From Macrococcus sp. DPC7161 (lineage in GTDB: Bacteria; Bacillota; Bacilli; Staphylococcales; Staphylococcaceae), in contig NZ_SDSC01000003.1 in NCBI RefSeq assembly GCF_004117835.1, forward strand, positions 210,061-274,060: a DNA stretch of 64,000 nt. The letters are read 5' to 3'. Under the pieces are notes generated by a model. The model saw only the letters and a program-made list of their open reading frames with translations. It was not told the origin of the DNA and did not search any database. Of this stretch, positions 17,909 to 27,033 are shown piece after piece (the first letter of the stretch is position 1; each line of letters begins with the position of its first letter). A program made the translations under genes and the position numbers.

Positions 17909-18478
17909 CTAATCCCTCGGTTTAACACCAACATAAGTGCCATGATCCTTTAAATAAAAAACAAAGTCACAACGAACACCAGGAATCCTATGTTTAGATA
18001 CCACAAAATCATAACTCAAATCATGAATTAACTGCATAAAGACGAGTTCTTTATTAGAATTATGTTCAAAATTAGAATGTCTAGAATTGCCATCTACAAA
18101 CAGTTTATATTTATCATCAACTTGTTCAATAAAAAAAGGAGAAAGATTAATACGTGTTGGATGATCATTAGCATACTTAAAAGAAATAAAACCAGGAGAA
18201 ATCATTAAATGTTTCGCACGATCACGTGACGTGATATAAACCTTATGAGAAACAATATCCTTACCTTCCTTATTCACAAACGCCTCACCAAACGCATCAG
18301 CCGCTTCTTGAGGAGAATCATATAACTCTCCATCCACCTTCATAGGCAATTGAGCATAGAATACATCAACATCAGGCTTATCAAAATGATTTACCCTATC
18401 ATATTCCCACCAAACAATAAAACCAATAATAATAGCCACAACACAAAGCAACCATAACCCTTTTTTCTTTAAACTCAT
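17909..18478 (-). CDS. Membrane-anchored protein of unknown function
   Basis: A 189-residue protein with a single N-terminal membrane segment (about residues 7-24) and a soluble domain of about 160 residues. No recognisable motif. AAGGGGATATATA lies before the ATG. It pairs with the polytopic gene that follows 10 bases later. Confidence 0.6.
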   Translation of the reverse strand: MSLKKKGLWLLCVVAIIIGFIVWWEYDRVNHFDKPDVDVFYAQLPMKVDGELYDSPQEAADAFGEAFVNKEGKDIVSHKVYITSRDRAKHLMISPGFISFKYANDHPTRINLSPFFIEQVDDKYKLFVDGNSRHSNFEHNSNKELVFMQLIHDLSYDFVVSKHRIPGVRCDFVFYLKDHGTYVGVKPRD

Positions 18479-18585
18479 TATATATCCCCTTAAAAGTTGT
18501 TATTCTTATAAAATATATTATAAGGAAATATTGAGCAAATTGGAAGATGATAGGAAAAATGAGTTTGATAATTTTTTACAAAGAA

Positions 18586-19878
18586 TTATTTTAGATATAA
18601 TTCCATAAGATATTTTATTTGAAAATATTGTTCAGATATTTTCATATCAGTATTCATTTCATCTCTATTATATATAGAATTAAATAAAAAATGAGTTCTT
18701 TTATTCTTTTCATCGTCCATCTCACGCTCAGTAGGTAAGAGTAATAAATTGTACGTTTTAATTGTTTCATTTATTTTTACTTGATCGTGTTTAGATAAGA
18801 AATAATATGAAGCTTGTTTATAGTTTAAACCCTTAATCTCGTTATAATACTTGGCATCTAATATCAACTTGTATCCCTCTGAGACATAATAATAATCAGG
18901 CTCAAGTTTATAATTAGTTCCTGTAGATTTCATATCAACAATTAAGCTTCCTTTTTTGAATGACTTTCTTTCACTATTTTTAATATCATTAAACATTAAA
19001 AATCCGTCTTCATCCATCTCCTCAAAATAATTCTCTAAATAATTTTCAAGGATTTTTTCCCAAACTAAATTAAAAGTTTTAATAGATAATTTAATTGTTT
19101 TATTTCCAACATTTTCATGATTAAAGAAGTCAATTAAATTCAATATCAGTTTTCTTTGAGAATCCTTAAATGTTTTGTTTAACTCTTCTCTTAAATGCAC
19201 AACTATTTTATTTCTATTTTCCCAATTTATTTCTTTATATTTATAGTCTATTTTATCTAAATTTAAAAATATTGATAGCTTATCAATTGTAGAGTTAATT
19301 GCATAGGCCATACATTCACTAATAAAAACTGTATTATTTTTATTTTTATCAACAACAAATGGAGAATATATAATATTTCTTTTAGATAATATTATGGGTG
19401 ATTTCTTAATGGTTTTATTCCAATTTATTTTTCCACTTAAACCAAACTTGCTCTCTTTTTCTTCATTATAAAAAAGACCAAACTTTTTATAATATTCATA
19501 TATATCAAAAAAAGCCTTCATTGGATAATTCTCATTTATTTCTTTATTTAGACCTATTGAAGCTATTGATTTATCTAATGAACTTTTTCTAATATTATTA
19601 AATAATAACTTCATATAATATTTTATTTTTTTTAGATTTTCCTCTTGATAATAGTTTAATGATTCAATTTCCTCTTCATTGAAAAAGTGTTTTGGAAAAC
19701 TAATAATTATATTTTCTTCATTAATTATAAAACCAACAAAATTAGTTATTAATTTATTATCAAATTCTTTAAAATCCTCATATCCAAATGAATTTCTAAA
19801 TTGTTTTTCAAATGATTTACTTACTGAAATACCATCTTGAATAATATAAAAATTATATTTATTCACTTTCTCCACCAT
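18586..19878 (-). CDS. McrC-like nuclease subunit of an LlaJI-type restriction system
   Basis: A 430-residue McrC-family protein. A PD-(D/E)xK core is visible: PD at about 327-328 and DAK at 342-344 (KLILDAKYY), the usual McrC catalytic layout. In McrBC the C subunit cuts DNA and stimulates the motor; in LlaJI the equivalent subunit (R2) works with R1 at a specific unmethylated site. Its ATG lies inside the end of the McrB-like gene (20-base overlap), so translation is coupled. The region is strikingly rich in AAA and ATT codons, poorer in GC than its flanks, which suggests acquisition by transfer. No terminator is obvious after the stop. Confidence 0.85.
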   Translation of the reverse strand: MVEKVNKYNFYIIQDGISVSKSFEKQFRNSFGYEDFKEFDNKLITNFVGFIINEENIIISFPKHFFNEEEIESLNYYQEENLKKIKYYMKLLFNNIRKSSLDKSIASIGLNKEINENYPMKAFFDIYEYYKKFGLFYNEEKESKFGLSGKINWNKTIKKSPIILSKRNIIYSPFVVDKNKNNTVFISECMAYAINSTIDKLSIFLNLDKIDYKYKEINWENRNKIVVHLREELNKTFKDSQRKLILNLIDFFNHENVGNKTIKLSIKTFNLVWEKILENYLENYFEEMDEDGFLMFNDIKNSERKSFKKGSLIVDMKSTGTNYKLEPDYYYVSEGYKLILDAKYYNEIKGLNYKQASYYFLSKHDQVKINETIKTYNLLLLPTEREMDDEKNKRTHFLFNSIYNRDEMNTDMKISEQYFQIKYLMELYLK

Positions 19879-21685
19879 GTTTGCTTACATGAGATAATTC
19901 CAATTCTAAAAATCTTTTAAATTCCTTTGAAAATAATTCATTTGGTTTATCTTTATCATCATTAAAACACGAGTATGCCTGGCTAAAACTATTAATATCT
20001 TTATCAAACAAAGAAATTTCAGAGTACGAAGCACCCTTAATATCATTCCATAAATATTGTAATAACTTATTTTTTATCTGATTATCATTATATTTTTTAT
20101 ACTCAGGTATAGGGTCACCATTACTATCTAATTTGAACTTTAAGAAAAATTGTCCTAATTGTTTATCTTCTGATAATGCTAATCCTTCGTTACTATCACT
20201 AACTATAAATTTGTTTAAAGCTTTGATAAAAGTAGTCCAACTATATTCTTCACCTAAAATTGAAAACTGATAATCATTTAAATATTTTGTTTTTGATTCG
20301 TTTTCAATTAACTTATTAGCATCAACATATTCAAATTCAAACCTTCTCTTGAAAGCAGTATCCATAACAAATACGTTTTGATCACTAGTATTTACCGTTC
20401 CAACGATAAATAAATTTCTCGGAATGTACAATTTTTCAATAACCTTATTTTCTAATTTTTTATTAATGTAATTAGTTATAAGTGAGTTGTTGATTCTATA
20501 TTCACTTTCTCCATTCTCATCTCTATCTAATAATTGGAACAAATCACCAAATACAGCTGCAACATTTGCTCTACTCATTTCTTCTAAAATAAGAAAAACA
20601 GGTTCATTTTCTTTTTCATATGCTCTTAACACAGAATCAGTAAAAACTTGTGGAACAAAATCATATTGAATTGAATTAGATCCATCATTTTCTTCTTTTA
20701 CTATTGGCATAACTTGACCAACAAAGTCATGATAAGAATACTCAGGGTGTAATGTAGTTCTGAAAACATTCGGGTGATTTTCTTTATCACTATAGGAAGG
20801 TATACCATTTGATTTTATAAATTCTTTAATGTTATATGATTTACCTGTTCCCGGTGCTCCAAAATAAATAATGTTATTACCCAATGTATCTAGTTCTAAT
20901 TTTTCTTCTTCACCCATACCATAAAATACTCTTGTTAATAAATTAAAATACATCGAATTTTCTACTTTAGTAATATATGATGCATAATTCTCTTGATTTA
21001 ATAGGTATTCCTTTACTTCTTCTTTATTAGCATTTTGGTATTTTAAATTGCACATTTCCAAAATTAAATGTGAACTAAATGGTTTATTAATTTCTAGGTT
21101 TTTATTTTCATTTATTCTAAAAAAATATGTACTATTTAGAAAATTATAAAGTTGTCCAATAGATTGAATATAATTCGAGTCATTTATATCTACATTTGAA
21201 TTTACATGATACAAATTAATTAATTCAGATTTGCTAACTTCAGTTTTGTTTTGTTCTAATAGATACTTTGCTAGTTCATATAAAGGATGTAAATAGCCAT
21301 AGTCTTTTATATACTCAAAACAATTTAAACAAAATCTACTTACAAGGTCTCTAATAGTAGTTTTACCGTAAAAGACTTCCCATGCAACATTACTTAAATC
21401 TAAATTACTATTTTTCCATATACCAACTTCTAAGCCAATTGTGTATTGTCGCTCAAATTGTTTATAAGTATTTTCATCATTACCATATGAACCTTTCCCC
21501 TTTTTTTGATTCATTTCAAAGTAATATTTTATTTTATCCGAAATCACCATTTTTTTATCAGATTCATTATCTAATTCAGTCCATGCTGATGCCATTATAA
21601 AAGAAAGTAATTTCTCATTTATTTGAGTTCTTGCAACTCTATCAAAATATAAATATTTTTTATCTTCTTTACCAATCAACCCCAT
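19859..21685 (-). CDS. McrB-like AAA+ motor subunit of an LlaJI-type restriction system
   Basis: A 608-residue protein with a C-terminal McrB-type AAA+ domain. Walker A GAPGTGKS is at 276-283, Walker B VFLILEEMSRANVA at about 363-376, the McrB-specific polar motif VNTSDQN at about 431-437, and an arginine-finger region AFKRRFEF near 446. The first 260 residues are unlike the classic McrB 5-methylcytosine-binding domain and probably read the target site. It begins 14 bases after the second methyltransferase, with AAAGGAGAGG as ribosome site. Because two methyltransferases precede it, I read it as a modification-sensitive restriction motor (R1.LlaJI-like), not as a type IV enzyme that attacks methylated DNA. 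Confidence 0.86.
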   Translation of the reverse strand: MGLIGKEDKKYLYFDRVARTQINEKLLSFIMASAWTELDNESDKKMVISDKIKYYFEMNQKKGKGSYGNDENTYKQFERQYTIGLEVGIWKNSNLDLSNVAWEVFYGKTTIRDLVSRFCLNCFEYIKDYGYLHPLYELAKYLLEQNKTEVSKSELINLYHVNSNVDINDSNYIQSIGQLYNFLNSTYFFRINENKNLEINKPFSSHLILEMCNLKYQNANKEEVKEYLLNQENYASYITKVENSMYFNLLTRVFYGMGEEEKLELDTLGNNIIYFGAPGTGKSYNIKEFIKSNGIPSYSDKENHPNVFRTTLHPEYSYHDFVGQVMPIVKEENDGSNSIQYDFVPQVFTDSVLRAYEKENEPVFLILEEMSRANVAAVFGDLFQLLDRDENGESEYRINNSLITNYINKKLENKVIEKLYIPRNLFIVGTVNTSDQNVFVMDTAFKRRFEFEYVDANKLIENESKTKYLNDYQFSILGEEYSWTTFIKALNKFIVSDSNEGLALSEDKQLGQFFLKFKLDSNGDPIPEYKKYNDNQIKNKLLQYLWNDIKGASYSEISLFDKDINSFSQAYSCFNDDKDKPNELFSKEFKRFLELELSHVSKHGGESE

Positions 21686-21699
21686 TGTGTCCTCTCCTT

Positions 21700-22929
21700 T
21701 TATAATTCTAATAACTCTAAAATCGCTAAAGATAATCTTCTAGCAAATTCCGGTGGCACAGCATTTCCAATCATTTTATATTGATTTCCTCTAGTAGATA
21801 AAAATTCAAAGTCATCAGGAAAAGATTGTAATCTTGCAGCCTCTCGTACTGTTAATGTTCTTTTTTGTTCTGGATCATAATGAATAAATCTTAATCCATC
21901 TTTATGCAGATGCGCTGTTATTGTAGTACTTGGCATATCTTTTCTAAGAACGTGATATTTATGCACCTTTGAATTTCCTCCAGTTGCTTTATTATAAATC
22001 TCATTTAGTTTATCAGCTTTTTGAAATTGGTTCTTACCAGAATAGATATCCTCTGTTAATAAACCAAATATCTCAACATCACGTGAATTTTGATATCGTG
22101 CAACATGCCCCCAATTAGGATCAAGATTTTTTGGCAGTGAATGAGACTGTTTTCCAATACCATTTATAAAAATTTCGTTTTTTAATGGATATAGTGGGGG
22201 CAAATCATCAATAGCATCAAATACAGTTTTAATATTTCTTTCTTTGTACTTTGTCAAAATATTATCATAGAAATGAATTAATTTTTTTTGGATTTCTTCT
22301 GATGAAGTATTTGTTTTTTTCATTCCTACCAAAATAACACGCTTTCTATTTTGAGGAACTCCATATTCGCTCATATTTATTAATGCATGATTTTTAATAT
22401 CTTCTACAATTTCATAATTAATTTTATTTACATCTTTTCTTATTAAATCAACAATAGGTGTACCATCAGGCATAGCTGAAAGCATTCCAGGAACATTTTC
22501 AAAAACAAATAGTTCTGGTTGATATCTTTCTACTGTCTTTAGGTAATATTCAAATAAATAATTGCGATAATCATTTTTCATTCCATATTTATCTTTTGTT
22601 CGACCAGCTTGTGAATACGCTTGGCAAGGTGGCCCTCCAATTATCACATCGGTTTGATTTTTAGCAAAAAAATCTAATCCAAATGAATAACCGAATTTTT
22701 CATCAGTAAATCCTTCAAATAATTCTTCAGTTCTTTGCATATCAAACCATATGACACTTTGATCTGCATCTGATATTTTCCATTTTGTCTTTAAACGATG
22801 TCTAAGCGTTTCTATTGGTGCCTTTTCCCATTCAACTGAAGCCACTGGATGGTACATTCCAGATTGAAGAAAGCCTTCTAACAATCCTCCAGCACCTGAA
22901 AATAAATCAACTACATTATATTTTTTCAT
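21700..22929 (-). CDS. DNA (cytosine-5) methyltransferase, second of a pair
   Basis: A 409-residue m5C methyltransferase. Motif I DLFSGAGG (near residue 8), motif IV GGPPCQAYSQAGR with the catalytic Cys, motif VI ENVPGML, motif VIII QNRKRV, motif IX REAARLQSFPDDF and motif X GNAVPPEFA are all present and in normal order, so the enzyme looks active. It overlaps the first methyltransferase by 14 bases and precedes the McrB-like gene. Two different m5C enzymes are needed when the target is asymmetric, one per strand, as with LlaJI and HgaI. Confidence 0.92.
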   Translation of the reverse strand: MKKYNVVDLFSGAGGLLEGFLQSGMYHPVASVEWEKAPIETLRHRLKTKWKISDADQSVIWFDMQRTEELFEGFTDEKFGYSFGLDFFAKNQTDVIIGGPPCQAYSQAGRTKDKYGMKNDYRNYLFEYYLKTVERYQPELFVFENVPGMLSAMPDGTPIVDLIRKDVNKINYEIVEDIKNHALINMSEYGVPQNRKRVILVGMKKTNTSSEEIQKKLIHFYDNILTKYKERNIKTVFDAIDDLPPLYPLKNEIFINGIGKQSHSLPKNLDPNWGHVARYQNSRDVEIFGLLTEDIYSGKNQFQKADKLNEIYNKATGGNSKVHKYHVLRKDMPSTTITAHLHKDGLRFIHYDPEQKRTLTVREAARLQSFPDDFEFLSTRGNQYKMIGNAVPPEFARRLSLAILELLEL

Positions 22930-24208
22930 TTTCTAATACCTCTTTAACTTTTACAGCTATAGCCTTTCCTAACAATGGTGGAACAGCATTACCAACTTGT
23001 CTATACTGTTCTTGTTTATTCCCATAAAATATAAAATCATCTGGAAATGATTGTAGTCTCGCATTTTCTCTAACAGTTGGTATTCTGTTCCACTTATAGT
23101 GAAAATGAGTTCTATGTCCTGTATCAATTGTTCTAGATGGTTTTTTACTATGATATCTTGTTAGTGCTTCATTATATTTAAATACTCTTTTTTCTAAAAT
23201 TTCTTTGGGTAATGATTTATAATTTTTACCTTCGGGTACTAATGATATTAATTTTTTTGTTTCTACAGTATGATTCGTAGGAATATGATTATGAATTATA
23301 GTTGAGTTTTTTCTCATTAATTCCTGATACGAAGATTGTGGTTCATTTTCATATTCAAATATTTGACCCAAAGAACAATCCGTAGCATTTTCTAAAGTCG
23401 GTAAATCACTTATTGCATCCTCACAATTAATATAATCAGATTCATTAATCTGTGGTACTGGATAACTAAATTTATTTTTAAATTGATCCTTTAACAACAT
23501 AATAAAAAATACTCTTTTTCTAATTTGCGGAACTCCATAATCTGGTGCATATAAAATTTTAGGTGACATAACATCATATCCTATTGAAGAAAAATCTTCT
23601 ATTACACGCTTAGCACCAGCACCATTATACAAAGTTAACATACCTGGTACATTTTCTAATACAATTACTTTTGGTTTTAAACGTGATGCGGCCTTAACCA
23701 TTGCAGTATATAAAACATTTCTTTCATCAAATTCTTCTCTTTTTCCCGCTAAGGAAAAACCTTGACATGGTGGTCCACCAACTAACACATCAACAGTAAT
23801 ATTTTTATTTTCTACATAATCAACAATTGTATTAATATTGTCATGATTAAATAAATCTAATTTCAAAATTTCAGAATTTCCATGGTTTTCTTTAAAAGTT
23901 TTTAATGCTGCATCATCAAAATCTATTCCTAGAACAACATTAAAACCCGCATCCATAAATCCTCTTGAAAGACCTCCTGCACCTGAAAATAAATCTATAA
24001 CATTAAATAATTTATTGTTTATATTAGAAATATCTTGTTTTTTTCTTTCAAGACCATATTCAAGGCACTCTCTTATTCTATCCTGGTCACTCTTTCCAGT
24101 AAATGACATTTCTAACTGACTAAATACTTCAGTGGGTATTTTAATTTTAATTTCTTTGCCATTAATTGCACTTCTACCTGCGCCTGGTCTATTTCCACCT
24201 CTTGACAC
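22916..24208 (-). CDS. DNA (cytosine-5) methyltransferase with ribbon-helix-helix-like N-terminus
   Basis: A 430-residue m5C methyltransferase, first gene of the four-gene operon. Catalytic motifs: DLFSGAGGLSRGF (I), GGPPCQGFSLAGKR (IV), ENVPGML (VI), QIRKRV (VIII), RENARLQSFPDDF (IX), GNAVPPLLG (X). Residues 1-60 are an extra domain: a PGAGRS motif, a strand KEIKIKIPTEVFSQLE and a helix DQDRIRECLEYGLE, which is the pattern of a ribbon-helix-helix DNA-binding fold. It starts with GTG (24206-24208), decided by AAGGAGG placed 7 bases upstream. The N-domain may let the enzyme repress its own operon. Confidence 0.9.
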   Translation of the reverse strand: MSRGGNRPGAGRSAINGKEIKIKIPTEVFSQLEMSFTGKSDQDRIRECLEYGLERKKQDISNINNKLFNVIDLFSGAGGLSRGFMDAGFNVVLGIDFDDAALKTFKENHGNSEILKLDLFNHDNINTIVDYVENKNITVDVLVGGPPCQGFSLAGKREEFDERNVLYTAMVKAASRLKPKVIVLENVPGMLTLYNGAGAKRVIEDFSSIGYDVMSPKILYAPDYGVPQIRKRVFFIMLLKDQFKNKFSYPVPQINESDYINCEDAISDLPTLENATDCSLGQIFEYENEPQSSYQELMRKNSTIIHNHIPTNHTVETKKLISLVPEGKNYKSLPKEILEKRVFKYNEALTRYHSKKPSRTIDTGHRTHFHYKWNRIPTVRENARLQSFPDDFIFYGNKQEQYRQVGNAVPPLLGKAIAVKVKEVLENEKI

Positions 24209-24222
24209 TTTTTATCCTCCTT

Positions 24223-24245
24223 TTGATTAAAGTCCTTTTAATCAA
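24223..24245. promoter_or_regulatory. Inverted repeat just upstream of the restriction-modification operon
   Basis: TTGATTAAA (24223-24231) and TTTAATCAA (24237-24245) form a perfect 9-bp inverted repeat with a 5-base gap, directly before the ribosome site of the first methyltransferase gene. Candidate operator; it could also simply fold in the mRNA leader. Confidence 0.45.
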
Positions 24246-24364
24246 TAATTAATATTAACAATACGAAGAATAATAGTAAATACATATACACAAATTTCAA
24301 AAGAAAATTCAAGTCGTACCAGAAATAATCCTATTTCCTAATGAGATGTAAGTTATTTATTTAA

Positions 24365-24396
24365 AATAAAAAGCACTGCCACCAGTGCTTTTTATT
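24365..24396 (-). terminator. Terminator of the DUF3139-like operon
   Basis: Stem AAAAAGCACTG / CAGTGCTTTTT (24368-24393) with a 4-base loop; A-run on the left supplies T's on the minus strand. It ends at the stop of the gene at 24395. Confidence 0.85.
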
Positions 24397-24718
24397 AATC
24401 ATTAAGTTTTGTAGAATACTTTCCTTCAACTTCACCATATTCACCATAAGATATTGAAAGTACTTTATCATTTATATCTCTTATGTACATTTCATATTCT
24501 AGCCCCGAATCATTTTTAAATATGATTTGTTCGTAAAATTCATTAGTCTTAAAATCATACTTCATTTCTCTTGTTTTCACTTGTTCAATTGCATGATTAC
24601 TTTCTAAGTATTCATCTATCGTATTATGAACTTGTGCTCTTTTATAGAAAATAAAGATTGAAAATATTAGTATTAATAATATGATGAATCCAATTACTTT
24701 TTTCAAAGGTTTATACAT
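24395..24718 (-). CDS. Membrane-anchored small protein, DUF3139-like
   Basis: A 107-residue protein with one N-terminal membrane segment (about residues 8-26) and a small outer domain. Size, anchor and the pattern of charged residues suggest DUF3139, a family of staphylococcal exported small proteins of unknown role; this assignment is tentative. It begins 14 bases after the upstream 72-residue gene, so they form an operon. Confidence 0.6.
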   Translation of the reverse strand: MYKPLKKVIGFIILLILIFSIFIFYKRAQVHNTIDEYLESNHAIEQVKTREMKYDFKTNEFYEQIIFKNDSGLEYEMYIRDINDKVLSISYGEYGEVEGKYSTKLND

Positions 24719-24732
24719 TGTATCACCCTTTA

Positions 24733-24951
24733 TTAATGCATTTCTTTACTTTGTTCTTTTTCTTTTAATTCTTTCTCTAATAATGCAATACGCTTTTTAA
24801 GTTCTTCTTTTTGGAGTTGTTCTAATTCGATTTTACTATGTGTTTTAACTCTTAGATCATGGAAGAATCTACGAATTCCCCATCCTATTGTAACTGCTAT
24901 CCATCCAAATAATAAATATAGTGCGATTAGCCATATGATTTCAAAGTCCAT
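24733..24951 (-). CDS. Small membrane protein with coiled-coil tail
   Basis: A 72-residue protein: one membrane segment (about residues 5-27), then a Lys/Glu-rich stretch from about 40 to 72 with heptad-like Leu/Ile spacing that should form a coiled coil. AAGGAAGTGACAC precedes the ATG. No family recognised. Confidence 0.6.
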   Translation of the reverse strand: MDFEIIWLIALYLLFGWIAVTIGWGIRRFFHDLRVKTHSKIELEQLQKEELKKRIALLEKELKEKEQSKEMH

Positions 24952-25002
24952 TGTGTGTCACTTCCTTATTTTATAAATCGTTGTGATTCTTATTATAGCA
25001 TA

Positions 25003-25040
25003 CAAAAACCAGCCGACACGTTGTATCGGCTGGTTTCTTT
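25003..25040. terminator. Terminator after tal
   Basis: Stem AAACCAGCCGA / TCGGCTGGTTT (25006-25037) with T-rich tails on both strands; it serves the transaldolase gene on the minus strand. Confidence 0.85.
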
Positions 25041-25057
25041 TATCGATTTATATTTAA

Positions 25058-25768
25058 TTATAATAAGCTTAATCCACTTGATTGAATGTCTTTCGCGAAT
25101 CCTTTAACTGTATCTACTGATAATTCATTGATATCGCGTCCGATGTTTTTGATTTTCTTTACAACGTCTCCAGGGCATGTGATGATGTCGCATCCGATTT
25201 CATCTGCTTGTATCACGTTATATAATTCACGGCATGATGCCCATAATAATTTAACGCCTTCTTTTTGTCTACATACTTTCACTGATCCACGCATTAATGG
25301 CATTGGATCTACTCCTGTATCTGCAATGCGTCCTGCAAATACTGATACGTATGTTTCAACACCTGGTTTCACTGCTGCTACGATTTCTTGTACTTGCTCG
25401 ATTGTATAAACTGCTGTTACGTTTAATTTAATATCTTGTTCTGATAATTTTTTAATTAACGGAATCATTGATTCGCCTTTTGTATTCACAACTGGAATTT
25501 TAACGAATACGTTCTCACCAAATGTTTTAATAATCTGTGCTTCTTTCTCCATTGTTTCCATGTCATCGCCAAATACTTCGAATGAGATTGATGCATCTGG
25601 AATTGCTTTTACCGCTTCTTCTGCAAATTTCTTATAATCTGTCACTCCAGCTTTAGCCATTAATGATGGATTTGTTGTAAATCCGTCTACTTCTTTGTTT
25701 TGGTAAGCTGATTTCATTTGTTCGATATCTGCTCCATCTGCAAATACTTGTACGTTTAAGTTTTTCAT
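25058..25768 (-). CDS. tal: Transaldolase (short, FSA/TalC-like class)
   Basis: A 236-residue TIM-barrel aldolase of the transaldolase family. Asp and Asn near the start (GFTTNPSLMAKAG), the Schiff-base Lys in FVKIPV and the later KLLWASCRE region are characteristic. It moves a three-carbon unit between sugar phosphates in the pentose phosphate pathway. Staphylococci carry this short form of about 237 residues next to the crcB genes, which matches the layout here. Good AGGAGGAAAAT ribosome site before the ATG. Confidence 0.88.
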   Translation of the reverse strand: MKNLNVQVFADGADIEQMKSAYQNKEVDGFTTNPSLMAKAGVTDYKKFAEEAVKAIPDASISFEVFGDDMETMEKEAQIIKTFGENVFVKIPVVNTKGESMIPLIKKLSEQDIKLNVTAVYTIEQVQEIVAAVKPGVETYVSVFAGRIADTGVDPMPLMRGSVKVCRQKEGVKLLWASCRELYNVIQADEIGCDIITCPGDVVKKIKNIGRDINELSVDTVKGFAKDIQSSGLSLL

Positions 25769-25928
25769 AATTTTCCTCCTAGGGTTTTATTCTCTTTATT
25801 TTTATCATACTCTGCTTGTTTATTCTACTAAATGCACTTCTTTATTGGCAATGTCTAGTATATTATATTTATCTATTTTGTGTTAAAATATATCCATTAT
25901 ATTAGTTGAGTTTTTACTTGGAGGCCAT

Positions 25929-26231
25929 ATGAAAGCAAATAAGTATTTATATAGTTCGATTTTTTTTATTTTATTATCTTTTTTTTGTAGTGCATTTAAT
26001 CCGTTAATGGGTAATTTATTTGGTTCGATTACTTCTATTATTTTATTCACTGGTATTGTAAACAGTATTTTATTAATTGTGAGTATTATTTTAAGTGATA
26101 TGGCTTTAAAGCGTCGTGCTGATTTGAGTACGGGTGCTTTGAAGTTTGCCAAATGGATGCCTTTAATTATTTTTATTGTGATTATGTTTCATTTGTTTGT
26201 AACTTTAAAGATGTTTGGTATTATTTTTTAA
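25929..26231 (+). CDS. Small membrane protein, three predicted segments
   Basis: A 100-residue hydrophobic protein with segments at about residues 7-27, 33-57 and 75-98. TTGGAGGCCAT places the ATG. No family recognised. A terminator-like stem separates it from crcB. Confidence 0.6.
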   Translation: MKANKYLYSSIFFILLSFFCSAFNPLMGNLFGSITSIILFTGIVNSILLIVSIILSDMALKRRADLSTGALKFAKWMPLIIFIVIMFHLFVTLKMFGIIF

Positions 26232-26261
26232 CTGGATGTGATAGCATTCAGTTTTTTTATT
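26228..26261 (+). terminator. Terminator or attenuator before crcB
   Basis: Stem AACTGGATG / CATTCAGTT (one G-T pair) followed by seven T's. It overlaps the stop codon of the small membrane protein and lies just before the crcB ribosome site, so crcB may depend on read-through or its own promoter. Confidence 0.65.
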
Positions 26262-26271
26262 TGGAGGTTCT

Positions 26272-26622
26272 ATGCAATATTTATGGATTGTTGTTTTGAG
26301 TATTCTTGGTGCATTAAGTCGTTATGGTGTGAGTGTTTTATTTGCGGATACGAAGTTTCAGACTGTATTTGTTAATTTACTCGGTGCATTTTTGCTTGGC
26401 TATTGTGTGAAGTGTTTTGAACGTATCCATTGGTCTACTGCTTTGAAGACTGGGATTTCGACTGGTTTTTTAGGGAGTTTTACGACGTTCAGTACATTTA
26501 GTTTAGAGGTCGTTCATTTTATACAGTCTGGTGATGTGCTGTTGTTAAGTCTGTATTTATTCATCACGATGGTCGGTGGTTTAATTTGTACTGTGTTTGG
26601 CATGAAAGTAGGTGCGAAATGA
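26272..26622 (+). CDS. crcB: Fluoride channel subunit CrcB
   Basis: A 116-residue Fluc/CrcB protein with four membrane segments. The hallmark GISTGFLGSFTTFSTFSLE carries the Phe-box residues and the FVNLLGAFLLG motif the pore Asn. It exports fluoride. The stop overlaps the next ATG (ATGA), so the two subunits are made together; dual-gene CrcB channels act as antiparallel heterodimers. I see no fluoride riboswitch upstream. Confidence 0.93.
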   Translation: MQYLWIVVLSILGALSRYGVSVLFADTKFQTVFVNLLGAFLLGYCVKCFERIHWSTALKTGISTGFLGSFTTFSTFSLEVVHFIQSGDVLLLSLYLFITMVGGLICTVFGMKVGAK

Positions 26623-26933
26623 TTGGTATTATATTGGGTGCCCCGATTGGTGCGCTATTAAGATTTTGGATGAGTAAATGGAATGGTCATTTTCCAATTG
26701 CGACGTTATTGATTAATTTGATAGGTGCATTTTTGATTGGTATTGTTAGCGTTCATTTTAAGGAATGGTATTTATTTTTGGCGATTGGTATTTTAGGAAG
26801 TTTTACAACTTTCTCTACGATGAATGTTGAAATTGTGAAACTTTATCATTCAAATCGCCGTTATTGTTATTATTATTTTGGTTTAAGTTATGTACTAGGC
26901 CCTATATTATGTTGGATTGGTACAATGTTTTAA
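26619..26933 (+). CDS. crcB: Fluoride channel subunit CrcB, second copy
   Basis: A 104-residue CrcB paralogue with motifs LLINLIGAFLIG and GILGSFTTFSTMNVE. The ATG at 26619 is chosen from the ATGA overlap with the first copy; a longer frame from 26586 would lie wholly inside that gene. Its topology should be opposite to that of its partner. Confidence 0.93.
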   Translation: MIGIILGAPIGALLRFWMSKWNGHFPIATLLINLIGAFLIGIVSVHFKEWYLFLAIGILGSFTTFSTMNVEIVKLYHSNRRYCYYYFGLSYVLGPILCWIGTMF

Positions 26934-27033
26934 CAATTTGTAAATTTTATTTAATTTTTTAATTAAGAAGCAATTGTTTCACGGATTTTCTTATATAATA
27001 TAAAGGTAATTTATATTTTTAAGGAGGAATACT

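Noticed and set aside
18586..21685. Type IV McrBC system that attacks methylated DNA
   Set aside because: Two m5C methyltransferases lie in the same operon; a methyl-dependent nuclease would attack its own DNA. The LlaJI-type reading fits better.
26232..26271. Fluoride riboswitch before crcB
   Set aside because: The 40-base gap holds only a terminator-like stem and ribosome site; the conserved fluoride-aptamer sequence is not seen.
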